The notes: generated by a model not told the origin, from the sequence alone. Positions 8,441 to 17,755 are shown, counted from the stretch's first letter. The stretch is 64,000 nucleotides of DNA from Vibrio rumoiensis 1S-45 (GCF_000286955.2 NZ_AJYK02000115.1:44518-108517), one strand, 5' to 3'. Program-made: numbers and translations.

Positions 8441-9784
8441 TTATAGTGACTCTGCTTTAATTTCGTTAAGATTGGTGCTGACTTTCTCTTCAATCACTTC
8501 GATTTTTTTCGGGATAAAGAACATCGCAATGATCATCGCCAGTGTTGGTGGAATCCAAGCCATGCCGTAATCAAATAGCGGTAGGAAACTGAAGATAGAC
8601 ACATCCATTCCAACAACCTTTGCTGCATCAATCAGAGCAAATACTAATGACACAATCACGACGTTACGATAAGCCGCCTTACGATTAGGCAAACGACCAC
8701 GTATAAAGGTCAGTAATACAATCGCAATCGCCACTGGATACAGAGCAAATAAAACCGGCACAGAAAGCGTAATAAGTTGATTTAGCCCTACATTAGCCAC
8801 AAGTGCACAAGCAGCCCCTGTAATCACAACCCACTGCTTGTAAGTTAAAGACGTAAGCGTACTAAAGTATTCGGCACATGAAGAAATTAAACCAATTGCC
8901 GTGGTTAGACAGGCAATCAACACAATTGTTGACAACACAAATTGACCTTCAGTACCAAATAGCGCTTGAACATAAAGCGTTAACACTGTGCCACCATTGT
9001 CAGCACCTGCTGCAACTTCATTACTGGTCGCGCCTAAGTAGAACAGTGAAATATAGACAAACGCTAAACCAGCCGCCGCAATAAATGCCGCACCAATCAC
9101 GTATTTAGTGACAACTTTCTTTTCCGTGATGCCTTTACTGCGCAGAGCTTCAATCACCAACGCACCAAACATCAAAGCACCAAACGTATCCATGGTGTTA
9201 TAACCATCTAAGAAGCCTGTGGTCATTGGTCGTGTCAGATAATGTGCTTGTGCTGGTAAAATTTCACCTTGAGGATAAAGAAACACCATCACAGATAAAA
9301 CAATTAAGCCCAAAAATAAAACCGGAGTTAAAACCTTACCTATCACATCCAATAATTTACCTTGATACCAAGCAAAGAACATGGCAACTAAGAAAAATAC
9401 GATTGAGAACAACGTCAACTGCAATTGCTCAGGGTTAGCAATAAAAGGTTTCACCCCCATTTCATAGGCAACAAGGCCAGTACGAGGAGCAGCAAATGCG
9501 GGGCCAATGATAATGAAGAAAAGAACAGCCATAAACGTAGCGGATTTTTTCGGCAGATCACTGGTTAACTTTTCCCAACCACCACCAGCAACGGCAATGG
9601 CAATAATGCATAATAACGGCAAACCTACGGCTGTGATTAAAAATCCAGACATGGTTAATAGAACATGATCCCCAGCCATTTGTCCGGCAAGTGGTGGGAA
9701 AATAATGTTGCCAGCACCTAAAAAGAATGCAAACAACATGAAGCCTAAAGCGATAATATCGGTTATTTTTAACTTTTGGTTCAA
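8441..9784 (-). CDS. brnQ: Branched-chain amino acid:cation symporter BrnQ
   Basis: Imports leucine, isoleucine and valine with a cation across the inner membrane. The 447-residue protein is hydrophobic throughout, with about 12 predicted membrane segments, and opens with the family signature LGFMLFAFFLGAGNIIFPP (residues 13-31). The C-terminal tail is charged. The open frame starts with TTG (9782-9784), preceded by AAGGG at normal distance; the first ATG is at residue 17, inside the first membrane segment, so TTG is preferred. It converges on fldB. The 300-base gap to trmN6 (9785-10084) is AT-rich and shows nothing I can name beyond room for two divergent promoters. Confidence 0.93.
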   Translation of the reverse strand: MNQKLKITDIIALGFMLFAFFLGAGNIIFPPLAGQMAGDHVLLTMSGFLITAVGLPLLCIIAIAVAGGGWEKLTSDLPKKSATFMAVLFFIIIGPAFAAPRTGLVAYEMGVKPFIANPEQLQLTLFSIVFFLVAMFFAWYQGKLLDVIGKVLTPVLFLGLIVLSVMVFLYPQGEILPAQAHYLTRPMTTGFLDGYNTMDTFGALMFGALVIEALRSKGITEKKVVTKYVIGAAFIAAAGLAFVYISLFYLGATSNEVAAGADNGGTVLTLYVQALFGTEGQFVLSTIVLIACLTTAIGLISSCAEYFSTLTSLTYKQWVVITGAACALVANVGLNQLITLSVPVLFALYPVAIAIVLLTFIRGRLPNRKAAYRNVVIVSLVFALIDAAKVVGMDVSIFSFLPLFDYGMAWIPPTLAMIIAMFFIPKKIEVIEEKVSTNLNEIKAESL

Positions 9785-10084
9785 AATAAACCCTTAATGT
9801 GTGTATGAGTAAACAAGAGCAAGAACGATGAAAGTGTAATCAACCGACATCTATCCCATTTGCGCAGATAATGACGAAATTTAGACTAAGTGGCAAGTCG
9901 AACACCAAAAAACACAATAAAACTGCAAACATTTGACAATAAGTTAGATAATCAAACTGAATATTAAAAAGAAATCAGATTTAAACACTCAGAAAAACGC
10001 AATAAAATGGTCATCAATTAACATAAAAACCCAATATTCGATCAAATATCAGAATGATAAACTAGATAAAGGCCATGCTTATTA

Positions 10085-10792
10085 ATGGATAAAACCAAAG
10101 ATTTCCACTTAAAACAATTTTCTATTATTGGCGGGCATTCAGGTATGCCAGTCAGTACAGATGGCATCTTACTGGGTGCTTGGGCTAACTTACTTCATGC
10201 TCATTCGATACTCGATATTGGCACCGGTACAGGGCTGCTCGCCTTAATGTCGGCGCAACGTAATCCCAAAGCTAAAATCCAAGCTATCGACATTGATATT
10301 GATGCCGTAGATGCTGCAACAATCAATATAAAAAACAGCCCTTGGTCTGACAGGATCACAGTAGAGCAAGATGATATTACGCAGCGGCAACCCAACATGA
10401 ATGTGGAGCATATCACTTGTAACCCTCCTTACTTCAACTCAGGCGAAACGACACAATCGCAAGCCAGAGCAAAAGCTCGCCACACGTTAACCTTAAGTCA
10501 CCCAGAATTATTAATCGCTTGCCGTGCATGGTTATCAGATGAAGGTGAGGCCAGCTTTATACTGCCCAAAGCAGAAGGAAAAGCTTTTCTAGATCTCGCT
10601 CAAACACTCGGTTGGTTTATTAGCCGGATATGCGAAGTAAACACCACTGCAACAAAACCTTGTCACCGGATGTTGATCGCACTTACTCGCCGAGATATCG
10701 ACATAGAATATAGCCAATTAACCATTCATGAAAACGGCCAATACAGCCGAGATTTTATTGAATTAACTAAGGACTTTTATTTAAAAATGTAA
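10085..10792 (+). CDS. trmN: tRNA1(Val) (adenine37-N6)-methyltransferase TrmN6 (YfiC)
   Basis: Methylates N6 of A37 in tRNA-Val. The 235-residue protein has the SAM-binding motif I (DIGTGTGLLALM, about residues 40-51), an acidic motif II (AIDIDIDAV) and the N6-adenine signature NPPY (CNPPYFNSGE, about 115). Its neighbour on the same strand is srmB, the same pair as yfiC-srmB in E. coli, although there the two are divergent. Length is close to E. coli YfiC (245). Confidence 0.92.
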   Translation: MDKTKDFHLKQFSIIGGHSGMPVSTDGILLGAWANLLHAHSILDIGTGTGLLALMSAQRNPKAKIQAIDIDIDAVDAATINIKNSPWSDRITVEQDDITQRQPNMNVEHITCNPPYFNSGETTQSQARAKARHTLTLSHPELLIACRAWLSDEGEASFILPKAEGKAFLDLAQTLGWFISRICEVNTTATKPCHRMLIALTRRDIDIEYSQLTIHENGQYSRDFIELTKDFYLKM

Positions 10793-11073
10793 CAGAGGCC
10801 ATATAGGCTTTAAAAAGCATCCTGCTATCAGGAAAAACACAGAGATCTCTCGCTGAAAGTGTGATCTTGAAGTATAATGCGCGACCGTTTATCCCCTTAA
10901 AAAAACTTGGGTATACGAACCTTTTTCTGCGTGTGGCATGTGTTCACACTATCTTTATTATACTCAAAGTCATCAAGGTTACAGTGAGCAAACTTTGCCA
11001 ACATGCTGTAATGTTAAGTAGACAAGTATAGAACCATGTTAAACAACGCCGAATGGCTTGCTGGAGAAATTAC

Positions 11074-12321
11074 GTGATCAGAACTTTTGCAGAACTCGAT
11101 CTAGACCAAAACCTTATCGAAGCTATTGAAGAAATGGGCTTTGAACGCCCGACTCAAATACAAGCTGATGCAATTCCACAAGCTCTGGATGGTAAAGATG
11201 TTCTAGCATCAGCACCAACAGGTACCGGTAAAACCGCTGCATTTGCCTTACCCGCTTTACAGTTTTTGCAAGATTTCCCACGTAAAAAAGCTGGCCCTGC
11301 TCGCGTACTTATTTTAACGCCAACGCGCGAACTGGCAATGCAAGTGGCGGATCAAACTCGCGCTTTGGCAAAAAACACTAATTTGAACGTCTTCACCATT
11401 ACTGGTGGCGTGATGTATCAAGATCACGCAGATATCCTTGCCACAACACAAGATATCGTCGTCGCAACACCTGGCCGCTTAATGGAGTACATTGAAGCAG
11501 AACGCTTTGATTGTCGTGCTATTGAATGGTTAATCCTTGATGAAGCAGATCGCATGTTAGATATGGGCTTTGGCCCAGTTGTTGATCGCTTATCAGCAGA
11601 GTGTCGCTGGCGTAAGCAAACCCTTTTATTCTCGGCAACATTAGAAGGCCGTGGAGTAGAAGGTTTCACCGAAGATCTCCTTAAGAACCCTGTTAAGTTA
11701 GAAGCGGATCCATCACGTCGTGAACGTAAAAAGATCACTCAATGGTATCACCGCGCCGATACCGCAGCGCACAAGCTGGATTTGCTAAAAGCAATTTTAA
11801 CTCAAGCTGAACGCACCATTATTTTCGTTAAAACTCGTGAGCGTTTAGCAGAGCTGCGTGGCCACTTAGAAAGTGCTCAAGTAGTGTGTGCGTGGATCCA
11901 AGGTGAAATGCCTCAAGATCGTCGTAACAATGCCATTACTCGTTTCCGTGATGGTGACGTCAATGTATTGATTGCGACCGACGTTGCTGCTCGTGGTATT
12001 GACTTACCCGATGTGAGCCATGTGATTAACTACGATATGCCACGTACTGCTGACGTTTACTTGCACCGTATCGGTCGTACTGCTCGCGCAGGTAAAAAAG
12101 GCAATGCTATCTCTTTAGTCGAAGCCCATGACCAATCAATGATTGAACGAGTGATGCGTTACACCAAAGATGAAATCAAAGAACGCTACGTTCAAGGCCT
12201 GCGTCCTAATACCAAAAAGCCAGTGATTAAGAAAAAGAACAAAAAGAAAGTGAAGGCAGCTGCCGCAACAATTTCTAAAAAACAAGCTGCGCTTAAAAAG
12301 AAGAAAAAGAAAAATAAATAA
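11074..12321 (+). CDS. srmB: ATP-dependent RNA helicase SrmB (DEAD box)
   Basis: DEAD-box helicase that helps early assembly of the 50S ribosomal subunit. Motifs in order: Q-motif region FERPTQIQADAIP, I APTGTGKTAAF, Ia PTRELAMQ, Ib TPGRL, II DEADRMLDMGF, III SATLEG, V RGIDLPDVSHVINYDMP, VI HRIGRTARAG. A lysine-rich tail (about 50 residues) probably binds RNA. I place the start at the GTG 11074, because GGAG at 11063-11066 lies 7 bases before it and the product then begins MIRTFAELDLD. A longer frame from ATG 11053 exists but has no ribosome site and adds residues not typical of SrmB. The 280-base gap upstream contains a TATAAT-like hexamer at 10873. Confidence 0.93.
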   Translation: MIRTFAELDLDQNLIEAIEEMGFERPTQIQADAIPQALDGKDVLASAPTGTGKTAAFALPALQFLQDFPRKKAGPARVLILTPTRELAMQVADQTRALAKNTNLNVFTITGGVMYQDHADILATTQDIVVATPGRLMEYIEAERFDCRAIEWLILDEADRMLDMGFGPVVDRLSAECRWRKQTLLFSATLEGRGVEGFTEDLLKNPVKLEADPSRRERKKITQWYHRADTAAHKLDLLKAILTQAERTIIFVKTRERLAELRGHLESAQVVCAWIQGEMPQDRRNNAITRFRDGDVNVLIATDVAARGIDLPDVSHVINYDMPRTADVYLHRIGRTARAGKKGNAISLVEAHDQSMIERVMRYTKDEIKERYVQGLRPNTKKPVIKKKNKKKVKAAAATISKKQAALKKKKKKNK

Positions 12322-12376
12322 TCAACACCAGTCTGGCTCATAAAGCTGTTGGCTGATAAACAGTGGAATGAAAACG

Positions 12377-12412
12377 AAAAGGGATCTCATTTTAAAGTGA
12401 GATCCCTTTTTT
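12377..12412. terminator. Bidirectional terminator between srmB and yaaA
   Basis: GGGATCTCA (12381-12389) pairs with TGAGATCCC (12398-12406), extended by AAAA and TTTT on the flanks. It lies between the convergent srmB and yaaA and has U-runs in both directions. Confidence 0.88.
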
Positions 12413-12435
12413 CGTTAATTACGCCAATAAGACAA

Positions 12436-13212
12436 TTAGTTTTGTTCTTCGCGCTTAAATACCAACTCGGATGCTGTCGACTCAGCAGGCACAAAGTAAT
12501 ACCCAGCCACATCAAAAGATTTCAGTTCATCCAATGTCTTGATATTGTTTTCGATGATGTAACGCGCCATCAAGCCACGTGCTTTTTTGGCATAAAAGCT
12601 GATCACTTTATAAGTGCCATTTTTACAATCTTTAAACGCTGGAGTAATGATAGTACCCTTCACTTTTTTAGGCTTCACGGCTTTAAAGTATTCATTCGAG
12701 GCTAAGTTTATTAACAAATCGTCACCTTGGGCTTGTAAGGCTTGGTTCACCTCATCAGTGATGATATCCCCCCAGAACTGATACAAGTTCGTACCGCGCT
12801 CATTAGCAAGCTTAGTACCCATTTCTAATCGATATGGCTGCATCAAATCCATTGGCTTTAATAAGCCGTATAGCCCCGATAGCATACGCAAATGAGATTG
12901 CGCATAATCTAAATCTCTTTCCGATAAACTTTCCGCATCTAACCCCGTGTAGACATCACCTTTAAAAGCAAATATGGCTTGGCGAGCGTTATCAAAATCA
13001 AACGTTGGATTCCACTGAGCAAAGCGGGCAACATTAAGCCCTGCTATTTTATCGCTCACCTTCATTAGACGAGAAATATCTTCAGGGCTAAGCTTACGAC
13101 AAACATCGATCAATTGTGCTGAATGATCAGTCAACACTGGCAAAGTATGCTTTTGTGTTGGTAAAGGAGATTCGTAATCTAACGTTTTAGCAGGAGAAAC
13201 CAATATCAGCAT
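12436..13212 (-). CDS. yaaA: Peroxide stress resistance protein YaaA (DUF328)
   Basis: YaaA lowers intracellular unincorporated iron during hydrogen peroxide stress in E. coli and has a DNA-binding fold. The 258-residue product begins [19 protein letters not shown], the family N-terminus. It contains the conserved [14 protein letters not shown] and [26 protein letters not shown] segments and ends with LVFKREEQN. An in-frame TTG two codons upstream (13216-13218) is possible, but the ATG at 13210-13212 matches E. coli. Terminators bound it on both sides, so it is probably a single-gene unit. Confidence 0.93.
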   Translation of the reverse strand: MLILVSPAKTLDYESPLPTQKHTLPVLTDHSAQLIDVCRKLSPEDISRLMKVSDKIAGLNVARFAQWNPTFDFDNARQAIFAFKGDVYTGLDAESLSERDLDYAQSHLRMLSGLYGLLKPMDLMQPYRLEMGTKLANERGTNLYQFWGDIITDEVNQALQAQGDDLLINLASNEYFKAVKPKKVKGTIITPAFKDCKNGTYKVISFYAKKARGLMARYIIENNIKTLDELKSFDVAGYYFVPAESTASELVFKREEQN

Positions 13213-13264
13213 ATTCAATCCATTCTTCGTCTATGAACTTAATTTGAGGGATCCAGTATAACAA

Positions 13265-13292
13265 AAAAGCCACACATCTCTGTATGGCTTTT
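13265..13292 (-). terminator. Terminator of the alanine/glycine symporter gene
   Basis: A 12-bp stem (one G-T wobble) with a four-base GAGA loop when read on the minus strand, followed by a run of six T. It lies between agcS and yaaA, both on the minus strand. Confidence 0.85.
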
Positions 13293-13324
13293 CCAATTAG
13301 TTTAATTGCTTTTCACAATCAATA

Positions 13325-14749
13325 TTATTTTTTATTTTCCCAAACACCGTCTTCTATTTGTGACTGTAGCTCAGGGAAATCATTAGCATCAAATGTCGGT
13401 ACTTTCCCTTCCGACAATTGTTTATTGTAATCTTTTGCTAATTTAATCACGATGCCAGATAGCAGCAAAATCGCTACCAAGTTAACTATCGCCATTAGGC
13501 CCATAGAAGCATCCGCCAACGACCAAACTGTTGGTAATGTGGCAAGCGAGCCAAACATCACCATACCAAGAACGATGACACGGAAAATCTGTTTCGCATA
13601 ACGAGACTTTTTGAAAATAAACATGATGTTACTTTCAGCGTACGAGTAGTTAGCAATAATTGATGTGAATGCGAAGAAGAAAATCGCAACCGCAACAAAG
13701 ATGTTACCCCACTCACCAACTTGAGCGCTCAAGGCATTTTGAGTCAGGATGATACCGGTCACTTCACTATGTGGTACATATTCACCAGACAGTAAGATAA
13801 TCGATACTGTTGCCGTACAAATCACAATGGTATCAACAAACACACCTAGCATTTGAACATAACCTTGAGAAGCAGGATGCGGTGGGTATGGCGTTGCAGC
13901 AGCCGCCGCATTAGGCGCAGAACCCATACCCGCTTCGTTCGAGAACAAACCACGAGCAACACCCACTTTAATCGCATTCATTACCGCATAACCAACACCA
14001 CCAGCGGCAGCTTCTTGCAGGCCAAATGCACTCTTAAAGATCAGCTCTAATGCACCCGGTACTTTATCGAAATTCATGATAATAACGAACACAGCAAGCA
14101 TTAAGTAAGCAATCGCCATGATTGGAACAAGAATTTCTGCTGTACGAGCAATTTTGCGCATACCACCAAAAATAACAAAGCCTGATAGCACAACTAAAAC
14201 ACCACCAACCATCGCTTTGTTCCAATTAAATGCAGTGTGCATTGCATCGGCAATCGAGTTTGATTGAACCGCATTGAAAACTAAACCAAAGGCAATAATA
14301 AGAAGAACGGAAAACAATACGCCCATCCAGCGCATGCCTAAGCCTTTCTCCATGTAGTAAGCTGGACCACCACGATATGCCCCATCCTCACCACGAGTTT
14401 TGTACAACTGAGCTAAGGTACTTTCTGCGAACGCAGTTGACATGCCAACCATGGCAATAACCCACATCCAAAAAATAGCACCTGGTCCGCCTACAGTTAA
14501 CGCAACCGCGACACCCGCCATATTACCGGTACCAACACGAGCTGCTAAACTGGTACAAAACGCTTGAAAAGATGAAATACCATCTTTATCTGCTTTACGG
14601 CTGTTCTTTAATACCGAAAACATATGACCAAAATGGCGTAACTGGATAAAGCCAAGGCGTAATGTAAAGTAAATACCTACCCCAACCAATAAATAAACTA
14701 AAATGGATCCCCACAGGAGATCATTCAATAATGCAATTAGATCTGTCAC
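13325..14749 (-). CDS. Sodium:alanine/glycine symporter (AGCS family)
   Basis: Inner-membrane Na+-coupled symporter for alanine and/or glycine. The 474-residue protein has about 11 membrane segments and the AGCS signatures: SSFQAFCTSLAARVGTGNMAGVA (residues 59-81) and the region ARGLFSNEAGMGSAPNAAAAA (about 268-288). The open frame starts with GTG (14747-14749), preceded by GAGG. It is single, with a terminator after it. The upstream sequence forms a hairpin and belongs to an unusually long gap. Several AGCS genes in vibrios are controlled by glycine riboswitches, but I do not see a clear one here. Substrate within the family cannot be decided. Confidence 0.9.
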   Translation of the reverse strand: MTDLIALLNDLLWGSILVYLLVGVGIYFTLRLGFIQLRHFGHMFSVLKNSRKADKDGISSFQAFCTSLAARVGTGNMAGVAVALTVGGPGAIFWMWVIAMVGMSTAFAESTLAQLYKTRGEDGAYRGGPAYYMEKGLGMRWMGVLFSVLLIIAFGLVFNAVQSNSIADAMHTAFNWNKAMVGGVLVVLSGFVIFGGMRKIARTAEILVPIMAIAYLMLAVFVIIMNFDKVPGALELIFKSAFGLQEAAAGGVGYAVMNAIKVGVARGLFSNEAGMGSAPNAAAAATPYPPHPASQGYVQMLGVFVDTIVICTATVSIILLSGEYVPHSEVTGIILTQNALSAQVGEWGNIFVAVAIFFFAFTSIIANYSYAESNIMFIFKKSRYAKQIFRVIVLGMVMFGSLATLPTVWSLADASMGLMAIVNLVAILLLSGIVIKLAKDYNKQLSEGKVPTFDANDFPELQSQIEDGVWENKK

Positions 14750-15443
14750 TCAAACCTCACCTAAAATTATGACAATTTTCACCTCTCATCCAAAGACGAG
14801 AGCTCCCTCATTGCCTTTATCTTTCAATTTGAATTAATTTCTTTTAGTGTTTTTTGAAAGATAAAGGTTCATCAAAAAGTCGCCTTGATGCGTCGTCAAA
14901 TCTTATGACCGGCAGGATAATGCAGTCCTGAGCCGCAAAAATCAATATGAAATTACGCTCATAACTATGCATTATTGAACCATAAACTCCCAAGTAATGA
15001 GTATATGTATCCAACTTTATTACATCAAAAAGAATCTTTTGCTTATAAAAAAACAAACCAAGCATGAGTTTGCTTACAAATGTTAATCAATTGTGAAGTG
15101 AGCTTAACCTTGTTCAGACAAGGGCTAGCCCTCAATCTTATTAATATTCTTTTCTTCATCGAGATCCACTCACTCAAAAATAAAATTCAAACAACAAGAG
15201 TGAAACAAAAGAAACACATGATTAACATTTTGATTTTTTATCAATTTTATTTTCTTTAATCTTTTTTTACTGAACGGCTATTTCTTCATCTTTATAGTGA
15301 AAGTATGACGTTGGCAACATAACGACATAAAAACTTCATTATTTAGAAATAAATGAGAAATACATCAAAGTTAATCTCTTGAATTGTGTGATATGAATAA
15401 ATTCTGAATACAGATTCAGTATCTAAAACGAGAGGGATCAATT
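14750..15443. other. 694-base non-coding gap between agcS and the DUF3545-like gene
   Basis: Divergent promoter region with no convincing gene. Visible structures: an 8-bp stem at 14783-14802 (CTCTCATC with GACGAGAG, one G-T pair) just before the agcS start; CATCAA/TTGATG at 14868-14888; and a CCTTG/CAAGG hairpin followed by the palindrome GGGCTAGCCC near 15110-15132. The length and hairpins suggest a long 5' leader for agcS or a small RNA, but no known riboswitch consensus was recognised. The rest is AT-rich. Confidence 0.4.
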
Positions 15444-15629
15444 ATGGAAAGCTTTCAATTAGAAGACATCATGGTAATGGAGCCTGGGCTTTACCGCTCA
15501 AGTAAAGTGAAGGCAACCAAGCGAAAATGGCGGGAGATTGAAGCAATTCAAGATAGACGCCAATTACAAAAGGAATTGATGGATCTGGATTATTCTCGAG
15601 AATACAAACTCGAAGATATTGAATTTTAA
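15444..15629 (+). CDS. Small DUF3545-like cytoplasmic protein
   Basis: A 61-residue protein preceded by GAGAGG at good spacing and followed 11 bases later by a strong terminator, so it is a true stand-alone gene. Composition: acidic N-terminus (ESFQLEDIMVMEPG), central basic patch (KVKATKRKWREIEAIQDRRQLQKEL) likely to form a helix, acidic C-terminus ending LEDIEF. No signal peptide, membrane segment or cysteine. The KRKWREIEA pattern recalls the small DUF3545 family of vibrios and relatives, whose function is not known to me. The family name is from memory; the existence of the gene is better supported than its label. Confidence 0.75.
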   Translation: MESFQLEDIMVMEPGLYRSSKVKATKRKWREIEAIQDRRQLQKELMDLDYSREYKLEDIEF

Positions 15630-15640
15630 CTAACATACTA

Positions 15641-15674
15641 AACAACAGGCGCACATTGGTTGCGCCTGTTGTTT
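15641..15674. terminator. Terminator after the DUF3545-like gene
   Basis: A perfect 13-bp stem (AACAACAGGCGCA and complement) with a 7-base loop and a short T-tract. Convergent with the hemerythrin gene, so it may serve both directions. Confidence 0.85.
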
Positions 15675-15694
15675 ATGAGCTTAAACGTCAAATA

Positions 15695-16231
15695 TTAATC
15701 AGCTTTCATGTAAGAAGACAATCGCAGATATTCTTCTTCAATATCATGACCAAACAATGGGTCGCTAACCTCTTCTCCCCACAAGCTTTCCACAGCTTCC
15801 CAATCTTTCGCACTAAAATCTCGTTTCAATTTAGGCAATATTTCACGCTCTTCAAAATCTAAATGACGTTTCTGTTCATGGATAAAGTGATGAAGCTGTT
15901 GAATAAACACTTCCTTAGGCACTATCGAATCTTGCAACACCATTTCCACTAACTCAGAAAATTCCAGCGTCACTTTATCTAACAGTTTATGCTCATTGTC
16001 TAAATTCGCGATATCACTATTCTTACCATAATGCTCAAGATAATAATGATAAATCAGGTCTTCTTTTGGGTGATGGGTTTGTTGTGAATGCTGTTGTAAG
16101 TAAACAATAACATCGTGAACAATTTGATAATCAATTTCCTTATCATTCTGAAGTTGTGTCGCTTTTTCATCAAGAATGACCAACAATCGCACCATATAAC
16201 TGTGCTCTCGACTAATGATTTCTCCTAGCAT
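15695..16231 (-). CDS. Hemerythrin HHE-domain protein
   Basis: A 178-residue protein expected to form a four-helix bundle carrying a non-haem di-iron centre. The ligand pattern is visible in order: His in REHSYM, HHPKED followed by IYHY, EH in DNEHKLL, and HEQKRHLDFEE near the C-terminus. Such proteins bind oxygen, NO or iron, or act in iron-sulfur repair; the sequence does not decide which. The start at 16231 is chosen because AGGAG lies 5 bases before it. A longer frame to 16264 lacks a ribosome site. It converges on the DUF3545-like gene and is 103 bases downstream of ung on the same strand. Confidence 0.87.
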   Translation of the reverse strand: MLGEIISREHSYMVRLLVILDEKATQLQNDKEIDYQIVHDVIVYLQQHSQQTHHPKEDLIYHYYLEHYGKNSDIANLDNEHKLLDKVTLEFSELVEMVLQDSIVPKEVFIQQLHHFIHEQKRHLDFEEREILPKLKRDFSAKDWEAVESLWGEEVSDPLFGHDIEEEYLRLSSYMKAD

Positions 16232-16333
16232 AACTTCTCCTTTGAGCCTTTTACTTCCGCTCATATAGTGTGGCGTATGTTCATACTATAGAAGTCATAT
16301 AGGAAGCTGCCATTGTTCTTGGTCAAGAAACGG

Positions 16334-17038
16334 TCAATCAAAAGGCAGTGATAACACCTCTCCAGTTAAACTAGGTTGCCATTGTATGATGGGTTTCCCT
16401 GCCGATTTCAAAATTTGATTCACCTGAGAAAAATGCCCGCAGCCCAAAAAGCCTCGATGAGCAGATAATGGCGATGGATGCGGAGCCGTTAATACGTGAT
16501 GCTTCTCAGTATTAATAGTGGCACCTTTTTTCTGAGCATGCGCTCCCCATAATAGGAAGACCACACCGTTATGTTCTGCATTTACTGTTTCAATAACATG
16601 GTCAGTGAAGGTTTCCCAGCCTGCTTTAGCATGGGAATGTGCTTTACCTTGCTCCACCGTTAAGACGGTATTTAATAGCAGAACGCCTTGTTCGGCCCAT
16701 GAAGAAAGATAACCATGCTTAGGGATTTCAAATCCCTTAATATCGTTTGCCAATTCTTTATACATATTGGCTAACGATGGCGGCGTCTTCACATTAGGTA
16801 AAACGGAGAATGCCAAGCCATGAGCTTGATCTGGCCCATGATAAGGATCTTGCCCTAATATCACGACTTTCACATTTTCAAATGGCGTGTAGTCAAACGC
16901 TGAAAAAACATGATCTTGAGGCGGGTAAATAATCTTACCTTGAGCTCTTTCTTCCTCAACAAATTTCAACAACTCTTGAAAGTAAGTATGTTGTTTTTGT
17001 TGCTCAATAATGCAGCTCCAATTTAGGTTACTCATCAT
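16334..17038 (-). CDS. ung: Uracil-DNA glycosylase
   Basis: Removes uracil from DNA in base-excision repair. The roughly 234-residue product has the family-1 catalytic motif GQDPYHG (Asp is the general base), the uracil-binding segment [28 protein letters not shown], and the leucine-loop motif [14 protein letters not shown]. Two adjacent ATGs (17036-17038 and 17033-17035) follow a GAGAG site and either may be used. The extra codons from an upstream TTG (17056) are unlikely. Divergent from grcA across a 187-base promoter region. Confidence 0.95.
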   Translation of the reverse strand: MMSNLNWSCIIEQQKQHTYFQELLKFVEEERAQGKIIYPPQDHVFSAFDYTPFENVKVVILGQDPYHGPDQAHGLAFSVLPNVKTPPSLANMYKELANDIKGFEIPKHGYLSSWAEQGVLLLNTVLTVEQGKAHSHAKAGWETFTDHVIETVNAEHNGVVFLLWGAHAQKKGATINTEKHHVLTAPHPSPLSAHRGFLGCGHFSQVNQILKSAGKPIIQWQPSLTGEVLSLPFD

Positions 17039-17120
17039 GGTTCTCTCATTAATCAATACTTATTGAACGCTATTGTAATCACTTGTGATTAAAAGCAAAA
17101 ATGGATAAAAGCAAAATTCA

Positions 17121-17164
17121 TTGACCTAAATCAATGCATAGTGTGTGGTTACTGCTTATATAAT
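17121..17164 (+). promoter_or_regulatory. FNR-type box and -10 element upstream of grcA
   Basis: TTGACCTAAATCAA at 17121-17134 matches the FNR consensus TTGAT-N4-ATCAA with one mismatch. A perfect -10 hexamer TATAAT follows at 17159-17164. The box centre is about 34 bases before the centre of the -10, placing it near -41 to -43 of the predicted start, the usual class II activator position. grcA (yfiD) is FNR/ArcA-activated in E. coli, so this fits. Confidence 0.7.
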
Positions 17165-17225
17165 GGAGAATGGAATAATTTTATACAACCTCATTAACGC
17201 TACCTAAGTAGCACAGGAGATAGGC

Positions 17226-17603
17226 ATGATCCAAGGTATTCAAATTACGAAAGCAGCAAATGATGAATTACTCAATTCAATCTGGCTTTTAGACAACGAA
17301 AAAAACGAAGCACGTTGTGTTGCTGCAGAAGCAGGCTTTAGCGCAGACCAAGTGGTTGCGGCTGATTCATTAGGCGAAATCGAATATCGTGAAGTGGCGA
17401 TTGAAACTGCGCCACGTGTAGAAGGCGGCCAACACCTAAACGTAAACGTATTGTCTCGTGAAACTCTTGAAGATGCCGTTGCACATCCAGAGAACTACCC
17501 ACAGTTAACCATTCGTGTTTCAGGTTATGCGGTTCGTTTTAACTCTTTAACGACTGAACAACAACGCGACGTTATCGCTCGTACGTTTACAGAAACAATG
17601 TAA
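17226..17603 (+). CDS. grcA: Autonomous glycyl radical cofactor GrcA (YfiD)
   Basis: Spare glycyl-radical domain that restores pyruvate formate-lyase after oxygen has cleaved it at the radical glycine. The 125-residue protein (127 in E. coli) has the C-terminal glycyl radical motif [13 protein letters not shown], radical glycine at about residue 100, followed by [18 protein letters not shown] strong ribosome site (AGGAGA) precedes the ATG. The upstream FNR-type box indicates anaerobic or microaerobic induction. It is a single gene with its own terminator. Confidence 0.96.
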   Translation: MIQGIQITKAANDELLNSIWLLDNEKNEARCVAAEAGFSADQVVAADSLGEIEYREVAIETAPRVEGGQHLNVNVLSRETLEDAVAHPENYPQLTIRVSGYAVRFNSLTTEQQRDVIARTFTETM

Positions 17604-17628
17604 TTCTTAAGTTGCTAGGGACAAATTC

Positions 17629-17639
17629 CTAGTTTCTAG
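17629..17639. repeat. Short dispersed repeat CTAGTTTCTAG
   Basis: The reverse complement CTAGAAACTAG recurs at 38617-38627, and a shorter AGAAACTAG at 17720-17728. All three lie next to terminators, and copies 1 and 3 are followed at a short distance by a partial inverted copy (CTAGGG, CCTCTAG). Probably a dispersed intergenic repeat. Confidence 0.45.
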
Positions 17640-17647
17640 AAAGATCA

Positions 17648-17675
17648 AAAAAGGTGCTCTTGCGAGCACCTTTTT
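17648..17675. terminator. Terminator of grcA, probably also of thrABC
   Basis: A perfect 12-bp stem (AAAAAGGTGCTC and complement) with loop TTGC and T-run. It lies between the convergent grcA and thrC. Confidence 0.9.
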
Positions 17676-17719
17676 ATTTTCTGAACATAATTATAAAGTC
17701 ATCGCTTTATTCATTTCTC

Positions 17720-17728
17720 AGAAACTAG
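17720..17728. repeat. Partial copy of the CTAGAAACTAG repeat
   Basis: AGAAACTAG followed by GGG; see the copies at 17629-17639 and 38617-38627. It lies 28 bases before the end of thrC. Confidence 0.35.
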
Positions 17729-17755
17729 GGGCGAATATACTCACCCCTTTATCAT

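Noticed and set aside
11053..11073. Upstream ATG for srmB
   Set aside because: No ribosome site before it; the GTG at 11074 has an ideal GGAG and gives the expected N-terminus.
12349..12705. 118-codon plus-strand frame
   Set aside because: Runs through the srmB terminator and antisense to yaaA; a shadow of yaaA.
14920..14945. TCCTGAGCCG resembling the start of the small RNA GcvB
   Set aside because: Only ten bases match, and the G/U-rich target-binding region of GcvB is absent.
14844..15065. 73-codon open frame on the minus strand in the agcS gap
   Set aside because: No ribosome site, no recognisable family, composition like AT-rich non-coding DNA.
14750..15100. Glycine riboswitch before the AGCS symporter
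   Set aside because: I looked for the conserved GGAGAG, CCGAAGG and CUCUCAGGC-type blocks on the minus strand and did not find them in order.
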